Below the pieces are notes generated by a model. That model saw only the letters and a program-made list of their open reading frames with translations. It was not told the DNA's origin and ran no database searches. A DNA stretch of 64,000 nucleotides from Streptomyces catenulae (GTDB lineage: Bacteria > Actinomycetota > Actinomycetes > Streptomycetales > Streptomycetaceae), in the NCBI RefSeq assembly GCF_000718015.1, contig NZ_JODY01000018.1, forward strand, positions 1 through 64,000, written 5' to 3'. The translations under genes were made by a program, and so were the position numbers. Of this stretch, positions 35,175 through 44,039 are shown in pieces (position 1 is the first letter of the stretch; each line of letters starts with the position of its first letter).

Positions 35175-36311
35175 TCACCGCCTGGGGTCGATCGCCCGTT
35201 TCAGCAGCGGTGTCAGCGGGCGTTCCACCAGGCGGTGCAGGAGCCACGCCAGCAGCAGCATGGCGGTGACGGTCAGCGCCAGCGTCGCGGACGACGGCAG
35301 TCCGGCGCCGACGTGCAGGGCGTGCACGACGACCCAGCCCAGATGCTCGTGGACGAGGTAGAAGGGGTAGGTCAGCGCACCGGCGACGGTCAGCCAGCGC
35401 CAGTCCGCCCAGCGGAGGTGGCCCAGCGCGATGGCCCCGACGAGGACGAAACCGGCGGTGACGACGGCGACGATGCCGAACTGCGAGCGGTAGGAGAAGC
35501 CGCCCGCGGACGCCGGGTGCCAGAGTCCGGCCACCGCGAAATGCTGGCCGATCAACCAGCTGACCAGCACGATCGACCAGGCGATCGGATCGCGGGCGCC
35601 GTAGCGGTGCAGCAGGTACAGCCCGATGCCGCCGATGAAGAACGGTGCGTACTCCGGCATCAGCACGGTGTCCAGCAGCGGTTCATGGGCCGCCTGCGCC
35701 AGCGCGGCGGCCAGCGTCCAGCCCGCGCAGAACAGCACCACCCGGCGCCGGGTCGCCCCCGGCAGCACCACACAGAGCGCGAAGAGCGCGTAGAACCGCA
35801 TCTCCGCCCAGAGCGTCCAGCACACCCCCAGCACCCGGTGGGCGCCGAGCGGCATCTGGAGCATCGTCAGATTGGTCAGCACCTCGCTGGGCTGCACGGT
35901 CTTGTACACCACGCCCGGCAGCGCGAAGACCGCCGTGACCAGCAGCACCGCGACCCAGTACGCCGGATACAGCCGCGAGATCCGGGAGGCGATGAACGCC
36001 CGCAGGGTGCGCCCCCAGCCGCTGAGACAGATCACGAAACCGCTGATCACGAAGAAGATCTGCACGCCCAGACAGCCGTACGCGAAGAAGCCCGAGGCGG
36101 TCGGGAACTGCGCGGCGGGCGAGGAGCCCCACGCCGTGCCGATCTCCCCGTCGCGTCCGCCGTAGTGGTACGCGGCGACCATCAGCGCGGCCAGCAGCCG
36201 CAGCCCGTCCAGCGCCCGCAGCCGGGACGGCGCACGGCGCGTCCGCTCCGGGGCGGCGGGCGGTGCGTCCGCCCCGGCTGCGGGCGCCGGGGCGGTCAGC
36301 TGCCCGGTCAT
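35175..36311 (-). CDS. acyltransferase 3 family membrane protein (OafA-like)
   Basis: The 378-residue protein has about ten membrane helices and family features: RLRALDGLRLLAALMVAAYHYGGR near the start, with the probable catalytic His, then FFAYGCLGVQIFFVISGFVI and VERPLTPLLKR at the end. Such enzymes O-acetylate surface glycans. The start overlaps the stop of the upstream polysialyltransferase-like gene by four bases (ATGA), so the acyl group likely goes on the polymer made by this cluster. Confidence 0.88.
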   Translation of the reverse strand: MTGQLTAPAPAAGADAPPAAPERTRRAPSRLRALDGLRLLAALMVAAYHYGGRDGEIGTAWGSSPAAQFPTASGFFAYGCLGVQIFFVISGFVICLSGWGRTLRAFIASRISRLYPAYWVAVLLVTAVFALPGVVYKTVQPSEVLTNLTMLQMPLGAHRVLGVCWTLWAEMRFYALFALCVVLPGATRRRVVLFCAGWTLAAALAQAAHEPLLDTVLMPEYAPFFIGGIGLYLLHRYGARDPIAWSIVLVSWLIGQHFAVAGLWHPASAGGFSYRSQFGIVAVVTAGFVLVGAIALGHLRWADWRWLTVAGALTYPFYLVHEHLGWVVVHALHVGAGLPSSATLALTVTAMLLLAWLLHRLVERPLTPLLKRAIDPRR

Positions 36312-37651
36312 CCGGTCGCGACCCGCTTCTTCAGCCGCCGCTGCACCGCCCGCGCCCGCCGCGCCACCCGCAGCACCGCCGGGTTGCGCGGCAGGAACGC
36401 CAGCTGCGACGGGATCGCGCCGGGCAGCGCCAGCGCGGTCAGCCGCCGCCGCTTGAAGTAGCGGCGGGTGTACGGCGTCAGATGAGCGCTCAGATACCGC
36501 TCGGCGGCCGGGCGCAGCTGCGGGTAGATCTGGTGCTGCATCGCATAGCCGACCGCCTCGACCAGACCCGGCGGCACCGGCTTGACCGCGGTGGCCGCCG
36601 GATCGTCGAGGTCCGGCACCGTCGCGTCCACGAGCGTCACCGGGATGCGGTTGCTGTTCTGGTACGGCGTGAGCCGCTCCAGCAGCATCCTGGTGCCGGT
36701 GCGGGCGACCGGCAGCCCGTAGAACGCGGACGCCGTCAGCAGCGCCGTGGAGAAGCAGCCGACGACGAGATCCGGCCGCATCCGGGCGTAGACGACCTCG
36801 GCGAGCACCGGGGTGTCCAGCACCGTCAGCGTCACATCGAGCTGCTCCGCCTCCCGCTCCAGGAGTCGCGACCAGCGCGCGGGGGCCGACGGATGCGGTT
36901 TGAAGACCAGTGTGCGGTGGCCGCGCGCGACCGCGCCGCGCACCATCCGTACGTGCAGGTCCTCCTCCTCCTGCGGGGTGAGGATGGCGAGCGCGGAGAG
37001 GTACTGGCCCAGCAGCAGCGCCCCGCCCTCCGGCAGCTCCAACGCGCCCGCCGCCTCGTCGAGTTCACCGAGCACCTTGGTGAACGCCGCCGTCGGCACG
37101 GTCTCCGCCGCCACCCCGAACTCGGTGAGCAGCAGCGGGACGAGCCCCGGCACCAGGTCCAGGTGGAGGAGCCGGTCGATGCGGGTGCCGACCAGCGGGT
37201 CGAGCTTGTTGCGGGTCGGGCCGTAGCTCATCAGCCCGTCCGCGTAGACGTCGACCGGCGCGTCCGGGAAGAGCTGCGCCACCGCCAGCGCCGGGTTGAC
37301 CTGGATGGACTCCACGACCAGCGCCACGCGGTCGTCGCCCAGCCCCCACTCCTTGCGCAGATACCGCTCCCACAGCGGGACGTCGTCCGGGCGCGGGGAC
37401 CAGCCGCCGGGGTGGAAGGGGTGGATGGTCTCGTTCCAGGACAGCACCCCGTCGAAGCGGGCGCGCAGCTTCGCGAAGCCGGGCGCCGCGTCCAGCGCCG
37501 GGGTGGTCTCCGGGGTCGCCGCGTTGTTGCAGATCAGCAGCAGATTGCGGTCGGCGGGGGAGAAGGCGCCGCTGTCCAGGGCGGCGGCGAGGGTCGCCGT
37601 GCCGTACAGGGTCGACGCCAGGAAGATGCGGGTCAGTGGCCGGGTACCCAT
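36308..37651 (-). CDS. polysialyltransferase-like glycosyltransferase
   Basis: The 447-residue protein resembles the alpha-2,8-polysialyltransferase (CPS/GT38, GT52-like) group. Family marks are the KPHPSAPARW motif near the middle, and VGCFSTALLTASAFYGLPVAR, which matches the S-T/S motif binding CMP. It would transfer an ulosonic acid from its CMP form to the growing chain. It overlaps GT2 upstream and the acyltransferase downstream by ATGA, giving one minus-strand operon. The CMP-sugar synthetase is in the divergent operon, which supports the role. Confidence 0.8.
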   Translation of the reverse strand: MGTRPLTRIFLASTLYGTATLAAALDSGAFSPADRNLLLICNNAATPETTPALDAAPGFAKLRARFDGVLSWNETIHPFHPGGWSPRPDDVPLWERYLRKEWGLGDDRVALVVESIQVNPALAVAQLFPDAPVDVYADGLMSYGPTRNKLDPLVGTRIDRLLHLDLVPGLVPLLLTEFGVAAETVPTAAFTKVLGELDEAAGALELPEGGALLLGQYLSALAILTPQEEEDLHVRMVRGAVARGHRTLVFKPHPSAPARWSRLLEREAEQLDVTLTVLDTPVLAEVVYARMRPDLVVGCFSTALLTASAFYGLPVARTGTRMLLERLTPYQNSNRIPVTLVDATVPDLDDPAATAVKPVPPGLVEAVGYAMQHQIYPQLRPAAERYLSAHLTPYTRRYFKRRRLTALALPGAIPSQLAFLPRNPAVLRVARRARAVQRRLKKRVATG

Positions 37652-38628
37652 CAGGCGGCGACCCCCGAGGTGACGGGTCGGCGGCGCAGCCGCCGCAGCC
37701 GGGACGCACGCTGCACATCCATGGAATCCAACGCTTCCTTCAGTACGTCCTGCGGCATACGCTTCAGCGCCGCCGCACTCAATTCCCGCAGTGCGCGCGC
37801 CACCTGCGGCTCAAAACGTTCCAGGGAGCCGAGATGGTGGGAAATGATCGCGCAATACGTCCGGACCGCTTTCGGAAGCAGTTTGTCCGCGTCCCGGTCC
37901 TGTGCGGTTTCCTCGATGACCTGATCGAATGCGCGCAGGAAATCCAATTGCCGTACATCGCCGATCTGGGTGAGCGACGAGGCGACCCCGCGCCGGTAGA
38001 ACACCCCGAGCAGTCCGACCACCGCCATCGATTCCGCCTCGCGGTGCAGCCGCCAGATCCACGGTCGGTCCTCCGCCGTCCGCAGCCCGTCGCGGAACCG
38101 CAGCACCCCGCTGTCCAGCAGCCGCCGGTGGTAGACGCCCGCCCAGGCGTACGCGTAGTCGACGGAGGTGGAGCGGTCGGCGGGCAGGATCACGTCCCGC
38201 GGGTTCATCACCACCCCGCGCCGCCCGTGCGGCACCCGGCTGATGGTGCGGGCGCGCGCGGTGCACTGGACGTGGTCGGTGCGGACGAAGTCGCACCCCA
38301 ACTCCTCGATGGCGCCCAGCAGATCGCTCAGATACCCGGGCGCCAGCCAGTCGTCGCCGTCCAGGAAGGTGAGGTACTCGCCGCGCGCCGCGTCGAGCCC
38401 GGTGTTGCGGGCGGTGGCGAGTCCGCCGTTCTTCTCGTGCCGCAGCAGCCGGGCGCCCGGCAGCTCCCGCTCGGCACGCTCCAGGATCTGCGGTGTCTCA
38501 TCGCGCGAGCAGTCGTCGACGAGCAGGAATTCGAAGTCCTCCCGGGCGTTCGCCGCCAGGCTCTTGAGGGTGTCGGGCGCGTATGTCTGCACGTTGTAGA
38601 ACGGCACGATGACGGAGAGCTTAACCAC
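37651..38628 (-). CDS. family 2 glycosyltransferase
   Basis: The 325-residue protein has a GT-A fold start (MVKLSVIVPFYNVQTYAPDTL), FLLVDDCSRDETPQIL, and the metal-binding DGDDW in LTFLDGDDWLAPGYL. The acceptor region has TAEDRPWIWRLH, where ED may be catalytic. It is the first gene of the minus-strand operon of the glycopolymer cluster; its ATG is divergent from the gene at 38816. It may add a linking sugar such as glucose or a priming residue. Confidence 0.9.
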   Translation of the reverse strand: MVKLSVIVPFYNVQTYAPDTLKSLAANAREDFEFLLVDDCSRDETPQILERAERELPGARLLRHEKNGGLATARNTGLDAARGEYLTFLDGDDWLAPGYLSDLLGAIEELGCDFVRTDHVQCTARARTISRVPHGRRGVVMNPRDVILPADRSTSVDYAYAWAGVYHRRLLDSGVLRFRDGLRTAEDRPWIWRLHREAESMAVVGLLGVFYRRGVASSLTQIGDVRQLDFLRAFDQVIEETAQDRDADKLLPKAVRTYCAIISHHLGSLERFEPQVARALRELSAAALKRMPQDVLKEALDSMDVQRASRLRRLRRRPVTSGVAA

Positions 38629-38815
38629 CCGGGTGACGTTAGGGGCGGCGCCGCCATTCGTCTTTACCGCGGGCGGGCGGCACGGTGAACGAAGAATGTC
38701 GGGACGGTTAACCGGCCCGAATCGGGGGCCGGTTCGCCATTCGGCGACCCGCTGTTAACCCTTTGTTGCGCGGTGGTTGGCCCGCCGAACCGAATCGATT
38801 CCTAGCGTCATCGAC
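38629..38815. promoter_or_regulatory. divergent promoter region of the glycopolymer cluster
   Basis: The 187-base spacer holds AT-richer stretches (GTTAACC near 38706 and 38753) between the two operons. The bidirectional promoters should be here. No strong palindrome was found apart from the short GTTAAC. Confidence 0.5.
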
Positions 38816-40153
38816 GTGCCCTCACCTACCCCTTCTACGCCGCGGGTCGCCGTACTCGCCGACTCGGACACCCGGTGGAAATGGGGCGCTTCGACAGCGT
38901 ACCGAATCCATCCGGAGGCCCGGCTCGACGGCTACCTCCTGCGCGGTCGCGCCACTCCCACGGTCCGCCAGCTCACCGAGATCGGCGCCCGTGCGCAGAC
39001 GCTGCGCGAGATCCGCGGGATCGACTTCCTCGACCTGATGCGCGCCGACGCCGGATCCGCCGAGCCCTACGACACCGTCGTCCTGTCGCTGGTCGGCGGC
39101 GGTGTCCAGGCGATGCTGCACGGACTGGCCCGCGCCTGGGAGGGCACCGACCGCCGCCCCGCCGTCGTCACCGGCTACGTCGGCGTGGTCTACGAGAAGC
39201 TCGCCGACGGACTGCTGCTCCGCCACGGCGCGGACGTCGTCCTCGCCAACTCCCGGCACGACGCGGACCGCTTCCGCGAGGTCTACCGCGGCGTCGGCGC
39301 CGACGACTCGGCCGTCACCGAATGCGCCCTGCCGTTCCTCGGCGGTGACCGCTACACCGGGGAACACGCCCCGTACACCGTGGTGTTCGCCGCCCAGCCG
39401 TCCGTGCCCGACAACCGCGCCGACCGCGCCTACCTGCTGCGCCGCGCCGTCGAGCACGCCCGCACCCACCCCGGGCGGGAGGTGCTGATCAAGCTCCGCA
39501 GCAAGCCGGGCGAGCACACCACACACATCGAGGAGCTGCCGTACCAGAAGCTGGCGGCGAAGCTCCCCGGCGGACTGCCCGCCAACTGCCGTCTGGTCTA
39601 CGGCAACATGGGCGAGGTCCTGGACCGTACCGACCTGATGGTCACGGTCTCCTCGACCGCCGCGCTGGAGTCGCTGCACCGCGGGGTGCCCACCGCCGTC
39701 CTCACCGACCTCGGCATCCGCGAGGTCCTCGGCAACCACCACTTCCTCGGCTCCGGCTGCCTCGCCTCCTGGGACGACCTCGACGCCGGACACCGGCCGG
39801 CGCCCGACCCCGCATGGCTCGCCCGTCAGGGCGTCTGTGCCGACGGCAGCTATCCGCACGCCTTCGACGCGGTCCGCGAGAAGGTCGCCGCCCTGCGCTC
39901 CGCCGGTCCGCTGCCGCCGCTCACGCCGTACTACACACCGCGCACCGCCCCCGGCTACCTCCCCGGCATCCTCGCCCGCTACGGACTGGACAGCCGCGGT
40001 GTGCCCGTCGCCGGTTACGGGCCGGAGGGCGGCGAGGCGCCCGGCGGGCTGCGCCGGGTCGCCCGCGACGCGGTCCGCGACGCCGCCCGCGGCGCCTACC
40101 GCCACGGCGTCCAGCGCGTCGCCCCCGTCATCCGCCGCTGGGGGCAGCTGTGA
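38816..40153 (+). CDS. glycosyltransferase-like protein (DUF6716-type)
   Basis: The 445-residue product starts at GTG 38816. It reads TPRVAVLADSDTRWKWGAS, a start I associate with the DUF6716 group in actinobacteria. It has a GT-B-like layout, with NSRHDADRFREVYRGVG and VTVSSTAALESLHRGVPTAVLTD, the latter resembling a nucleotide-sugar-binding C-domain. A basic C-terminal tail may bind the membrane. It is the first gene of the plus-strand operon with the CMP-ulosonate genes. The exact donor and acceptor are unknown. Confidence 0.7.
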   Translation: MPSPTPSTPRVAVLADSDTRWKWGASTAYRIHPEARLDGYLLRGRATPTVRQLTEIGARAQTLREIRGIDFLDLMRADAGSAEPYDTVVLSLVGGGVQAMLHGLARAWEGTDRRPAVVTGYVGVVYEKLADGLLLRHGADVVLANSRHDADRFREVYRGVGADDSAVTECALPFLGGDRYTGEHAPYTVVFAAQPSVPDNRADRAYLLRRAVEHARTHPGREVLIKLRSKPGEHTTHIEELPYQKLAAKLPGGLPANCRLVYGNMGEVLDRTDLMVTVSSTAALESLHRGVPTAVLTDLGIREVLGNHHFLGSGCLASWDDLDAGHRPAPDPAWLARQGVCADGSYPHAFDAVREKVAALRSAGPLPPLTPYYTPRTAPGYLPGILARYGLDSRGVPVAGYGPEGGEAPGGLRRVARDAVRDAARGAYRHGVQRVAPVIRRWGQL

Positions 40154-40206
40154 CCGTTCCGTCCGCCCGTCAGGGGAGCCCGCGCGGCCCCCGGAAGGAG
40201 CCCGCC

Positions 40207-41508
40207 ATGCCGCACCGCCCGCCCGTCACCCCGCCCGTCGTGGTGGCCGTCATCCCCGCGCGCGGCGGCTCCAAGGGCGTGCCCGCCAAGAACCTCGCGG
40301 CCGTCGGCGGCGTCCCGCTGGTCGCCCGCGCGGTCCGCGCCTGCCGCGCCGGTCGGCTGATCACCGATGTCGTGGTCTCCACCGACGACGACGCCATCGC
40401 GGCGGTCGCCCGCGGCGCCGGAGCCGTCGTCGTCCGCCGCCCCGGCGACATCGCCGGGGACACCGCCACCAGCGAAGCCGCCGTACGGCACGCCATGGAC
40501 GCGTACGAGGCCGAGCACGCGGCCACCGTCGACGCGGTGCTGCTGGTCCAGTGCACCAGCCCGTTCCTCACCCCCGAGGACGTCGACGGGGTCGCCGCCG
40601 CCGTCGTCGAGGGCGGCGCCGACACCGCGCTGACCGTCGCCCCCTTCCACGGCTTCGTCTGGCGGGACGCCGACACCATGGCGGAGGCCGCCGGAGCGCT
40701 GGACGACGGCGCCCTGGAGACGGCCGTGGACGCCGCCCCGGCCACCGCCCGCCGCGCCACCGCGACCGCCGTCGCCCCCTCCGGCGGCTACGGCGTCAAC
40801 CACGACAAGTCCTTCCGCCCGCGCCGCCAGGACCGCCCCCAGGACCTGCTGGAGACCGGCGCCGCCTACGCCATGGACAGCGCAGGCTTCCGCGCCGTCG
40901 GCCACCGCTTCTTCGGCCGCACCGAGCCGGTCCGCACCGACCCGGCGCGCGTCCTGGAGATCGACGACCCGCACGATCTGGCCCGCGCCCGCGCCCTCGC
41001 GCCGCTCCTCGACGGGGCGCAGCCCGCCGCGCTGCCCGGCGCGGACGACATCGACGCGGTCGTCATGGACTTCGACGGCACCCAGACCGACGACCGGGTG
41101 CTGATCGACGCGGACGGGCGGGAGTTCGTCTCCGTCCACCGCGGTGACGGCCTCGGCATCGCCGCGCTCCGCCGGGCGGGCCTGAAGCTGCTGATCCTCT
41201 CCTCGGAGCAGAACCCGGTGGTCGCCGCGCGCGCCCGCAAGCTCCGTATCCCCGTCCTGCACGGCATCGACCGCAAGGACCTCGCCCTCAAGCAGTGGTG
41301 CGAGGAGTCCGGCGTCGCGCCCGAGCGGGTGCTCTACGTCGGCAACGACGTCAACGACCTGCTCTGTTTCGACGTCGTCGGCTGGCCCGTCGCCGTCGCC
41401 GGGGCGCACGACGTGGTGCGCGGCGCGGCCCGCGCCGTCACCGCCACACCCGGAGGCAGCGGCGCCGTCCGCGAGATCGCCTCCTGGCTCCTGGGCCCGT
41501 CCCTCTGA
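40207..41508 (+). CDS. CMP-ulosonate synthetase fused to a KdsC-like HAD phosphatase
   Basis: The 433-residue protein has two enzymes. Residues 1-265 form a NeuA-type cytidylyltransferase (VAVIPARGGSKGVPAKNL, LLVQCTSPFLTPEDV, ETGAAYAMD). Residues about 280-433 form a HAD phosphatase with catalytic DFDGT (Asp288, Asp290), ILSSEQN and YVGNDVNDLLCF. It would dephosphorylate an ulosonate 9-phosphate (or a relative) and activate the acid with CTP. ATG 40207 has GGAAGGAG ahead; an upstream GTG at 40150 overlaps the previous stop. The fusion pairs consecutive steps of the sialic acid or Kdn pathway. Confidence 0.88.
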   Translation: MPHRPPVTPPVVVAVIPARGGSKGVPAKNLAAVGGVPLVARAVRACRAGRLITDVVVSTDDDAIAAVARGAGAVVVRRPGDIAGDTATSEAAVRHAMDAYEAEHAATVDAVLLVQCTSPFLTPEDVDGVAAAVVEGGADTALTVAPFHGFVWRDADTMAEAAGALDDGALETAVDAAPATARRATATAVAPSGGYGVNHDKSFRPRRQDRPQDLLETGAAYAMDSAGFRAVGHRFFGRTEPVRTDPARVLEIDDPHDLARARALAPLLDGAQPAALPGADDIDAVVMDFDGTQTDDRVLIDADGREFVSVHRGDGLGIAALRRAGLKLLILSSEQNPVVAARARKLRIPVLHGIDRKDLALKQWCEESGVAPERVLYVGNDVNDLLCFDVVGWPVAVAGAHDVVRGAARAVTATPGGSGAVREIASWLLGPSL

Positions 41509-41575
41509 CCACCCGTACCGATCCGCACCGCCGGGCACCGCGCCCGGCACCCACCCACACATGAAGGACCTCCCC

Positions 41576-42502
41576 ATGAGCGGCAACTCCCGCATCCGCA
41601 CCCTCGGCAACCGCGAGGCCGGTCCCGGCCGTCCCGTCTACGTCACCGGCGAGATCGGCATCAACCACAACGGCGACCTGGAGAACGCGTTCGCGCTGAT
41701 CGACGCCGCCGCCGACGCCGGCTGCGACGCCGTGAAGTTCCAGAAGCGGACCCCGGAGATCTGCACCCCGCGCGACCAGTGGGACATCGAGCGCGACACC
41801 CCCTGGGGCCGGATGACGTACATCGACTACCGCCACCGCGTCGAGTTCGACGAGGAGGGCTACCGCGCGATCGACGAGTACTGCAAGAAGCGGAACATCG
41901 CGTGGTTCGCCTCCCCCTGGGACGTGGAGTCCGTCGCCTTCCTGGAGAAGTTCGACGTCCCCTGCTACAAGGTCGCCTCCGCCTCCCTCACCGACGACGA
42001 GCTGCTGCGCGCCATGCGCGCCACCGGCCGCACCGTCATCCTGTCGACGGGCATGTCCACCCCGAAGCAGATCCGCCACGCCGTCGAGGTCCTGGGCAGC
42101 GACAACATCCTGCTCTGCCACGCCACCTCGACCTACCCGGCGAAGGCGGAGGAGCTGAACCTCCGGATGATCAACACCCTCCAGGACGAGTTCCCGAACG
42201 TCCCGATCGGCTACTCCGGCCACGAGACCGGTCTGCAGACCACCCTCGCCGCCGTCGCCCTCGGCGCCACCTTCGTCGAGCGCCACATCACCCTCGACCG
42301 CGCCATGTGGGGCTCCGACCAGGCCGCCTCCGTCGAGCCGCAGGGCCTGTCCCGCCTCGTCCGCGACATCCGCACCATCGAGGAGTCCCTCGGCGACGGC
42401 GTGAAGAAGGTCTACGAGAGCGAGCTGGGCCCGATGAAGAAGCTCCGCCGCCACGCCGGTGTCGTCGCCGAGGCGGAGGCCGCGGCCCCCGCCGCGGTCT
42501 GA
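41576..42502 (+). CDS. NeuB-family ulosonic acid synthase
   Basis: The 308-residue TIM-barrel enzyme condenses phosphoenolpyruvate with an aldose (ManNAc, mannose or their phosphates). Marks are TGEIGINHNGDLENAF, AVKFQKRTPE, ILSTGMSTPKQI, CHATSTYPAKAEELNL, GYSGHETGLQ and GATFVERHITLDR. The usual C-terminal SAF (antifreeze-like) domain of about 60 residues is missing; the protein ends after a short Ala/Glu-rich tail. ATG 41576 is preferred over 41561. With the fused phosphatase next door, a phosphorylated product such as Kdn-9-P is plausible. Confidence 0.88.
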   Translation: MSGNSRIRTLGNREAGPGRPVYVTGEIGINHNGDLENAFALIDAAADAGCDAVKFQKRTPEICTPRDQWDIERDTPWGRMTYIDYRHRVEFDEEGYRAIDEYCKKRNIAWFASPWDVESVAFLEKFDVPCYKVASASLTDDELLRAMRATGRTVILSTGMSTPKQIRHAVEVLGSDNILLCHATSTYPAKAEELNLRMINTLQDEFPNVPIGYSGHETGLQTTLAAVALGATFVERHITLDRAMWGSDQAASVEPQGLSRLVRDIRTIEESLGDGVKKVYESELGPMKKLRRHAGVVAEAEAAAPAAV

Positions 42503-42530
42503 CCGGCCCAGGGAAAGGGCGGACACCCCC

Positions 42531-43859
42531 GTGACCGCATCCGACGGCCGCCCCGCCGAGCCGCCCGCGCCCGGCGCGGCGGCCCCGCCCCAGGAGGCGG
42601 CGGGCACCCCCCGCCGCCTCCCGGGGGTGCCCCGCCCCCGCGACCGCGCCGCCACCGGCGCCACCGCCCTGCCCCCGGCCACCCTCGCCTTCGTCGAAAG
42701 CCCGGTTCAGCTGCTCAACGTGCTGGAGTGGGCCTACGAAGAAGGGGGCACGGGCGGCCCGGACGGCGCCGGGACGCCGGACGCCCCGGCGCGCGCCGCC
42801 GCGCCCCCGGTCGCCCCCGGACACGTCTGCGGCCCGCGGACCACCGCCGCCCCGGGGAGCCCGCCCGCCACCGCCCTCACCATCGTCGTCCTCTCCCCGC
42901 ACGACCCGATGACCCGCGGCCAGCTGCGCCGGATGGCCGAACTCGCCCGCGAGGAGGGGCACTCCGTGCGCTGGGAGGACGCCCGCGGCGGCGCGACCGC
43001 CCCGATGCGCACCATCGGCGGCCTCACCCCGCTGCTGCGCCGCGCCCGGCGCATCGTCATCGGCGACCCGTTCTCCCGCTACGTCCAGCTGCTGCTCACC
43101 CTCGCCCCCGCCCGCGACCTGGTCGTCGTCGACGACGGCACCGCGACGATGGAGTTCATCGCCCAACTGGCGCGCGGCGAACGGCTGGTGCGCTGGCACC
43201 GGCACGGCAGCGGCCGGGGGGCGCGCGATCTGCTCTTCGCGCCGTTCGCCCGGGCCGCGCGCCGCCGCCTCACCCCGGCGCCGGACGGTGGCCGCCGCAC
43301 CGTCGGCGTCTTCAGCTCCATGCCGGTCGAGGCGCCGCCCGGCGTCCGCATCGCCACCAACGCCTTCGCCTGGACCCGCCGCCGCTTCGGCCCGCCGCGG
43401 CTGACCCGCGCCGCCGACATCGTCGGCACCTCCCTCGTCGAGACCGGCGTCGTCGACACCGACCGCTATCTGGCCGCCGTCGCCCGGCTGGCCCGTACGC
43501 ACGGCGCCACCCGCTACTTCGCCCACCGCCGCGAGCACACCGACAAGCTGCACCGTCTCGCCACCGAGACCGGTCTGGAGGTGGTCCGCCCCGATCTGCC
43601 GCTGGAGCTGATCGCCCGCCGCGGACCCATCGGCCGACTGATCGTCAGTTTCCCCTCGACGGTGGTGCACACCCTGCCGCTCGCCCTCGTCGGCACCGGC
43701 GTCCGCGTCGCGGTCTGCGACGTCGACCCGACCTGGCTCACCAGCCGCGCCTCGCCCCGCGCCCAGGGCTTCCTGGACGACGTCACCGGCACCGCCCGCG
43801 GCGTCGACCGGCTGCCGCCGGGATCCGCCACGGAGGAGCCGCCCCCGGGTGCGGGGTGA
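42531..43859 (+). CDS. second polysialyltransferase-like glycosyltransferase
   Basis: The 442-residue product starts at GTG 42531 with about 45 disordered residues, then TLAFVESPVQLLNVLEWAYEEG, like GT52/polysialyltransferase starts. Other marks are RRIVIGDPFSRYVQLLL, LVVVDDGTATMEFIAQL, RREHTDKLHRLA and IVSFPSTVVHTLPLAL; the last matches the CMP-contact motif. A Pro/Ala/Gly insert splits the first strand region. It closes the plus-strand operon and may start or extend the chain alongside the minus-strand enzyme. Confidence 0.7.
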   Translation: MTASDGRPAEPPAPGAAAPPQEAAGTPRRLPGVPRPRDRAATGATALPPATLAFVESPVQLLNVLEWAYEEGGTGGPDGAGTPDAPARAAAPPVAPGHVCGPRTTAAPGSPPATALTIVVLSPHDPMTRGQLRRMAELAREEGHSVRWEDARGGATAPMRTIGGLTPLLRRARRIVIGDPFSRYVQLLLTLAPARDLVVVDDGTATMEFIAQLARGERLVRWHRHGSGRGARDLLFAPFARAARRRLTPAPDGGRRTVGVFSSMPVEAPPGVRIATNAFAWTRRRFGPPRLTRAADIVGTSLVETGVVDTDRYLAAVARLARTHGATRYFAHRREHTDKLHRLATETGLEVVRPDLPLELIARRGPIGRLIVSFPSTVVHTLPLALVGTGVRVAVCDVDPTWLTSRASPRAQGFLDDVTGTARGVDRLPPGSATEEPPPGAG

Positions 43860-44039
43860 GGCGGCGGCCCCGGGGTGCGCGGGCGCTCGGGGCGCGGGCG
43901 CGCACGGCGCGAAAACCAAAGGAAATACCCCGCCCCGCGACCATCCATGCGGCGTACCGCTCGAAAATCTTCCCCTGACGGGCTGAACTTTTGTTGATCC
44001 AGGGACAGTTGCCCCTTCCGGGACCGTAACCTTCCCGGG

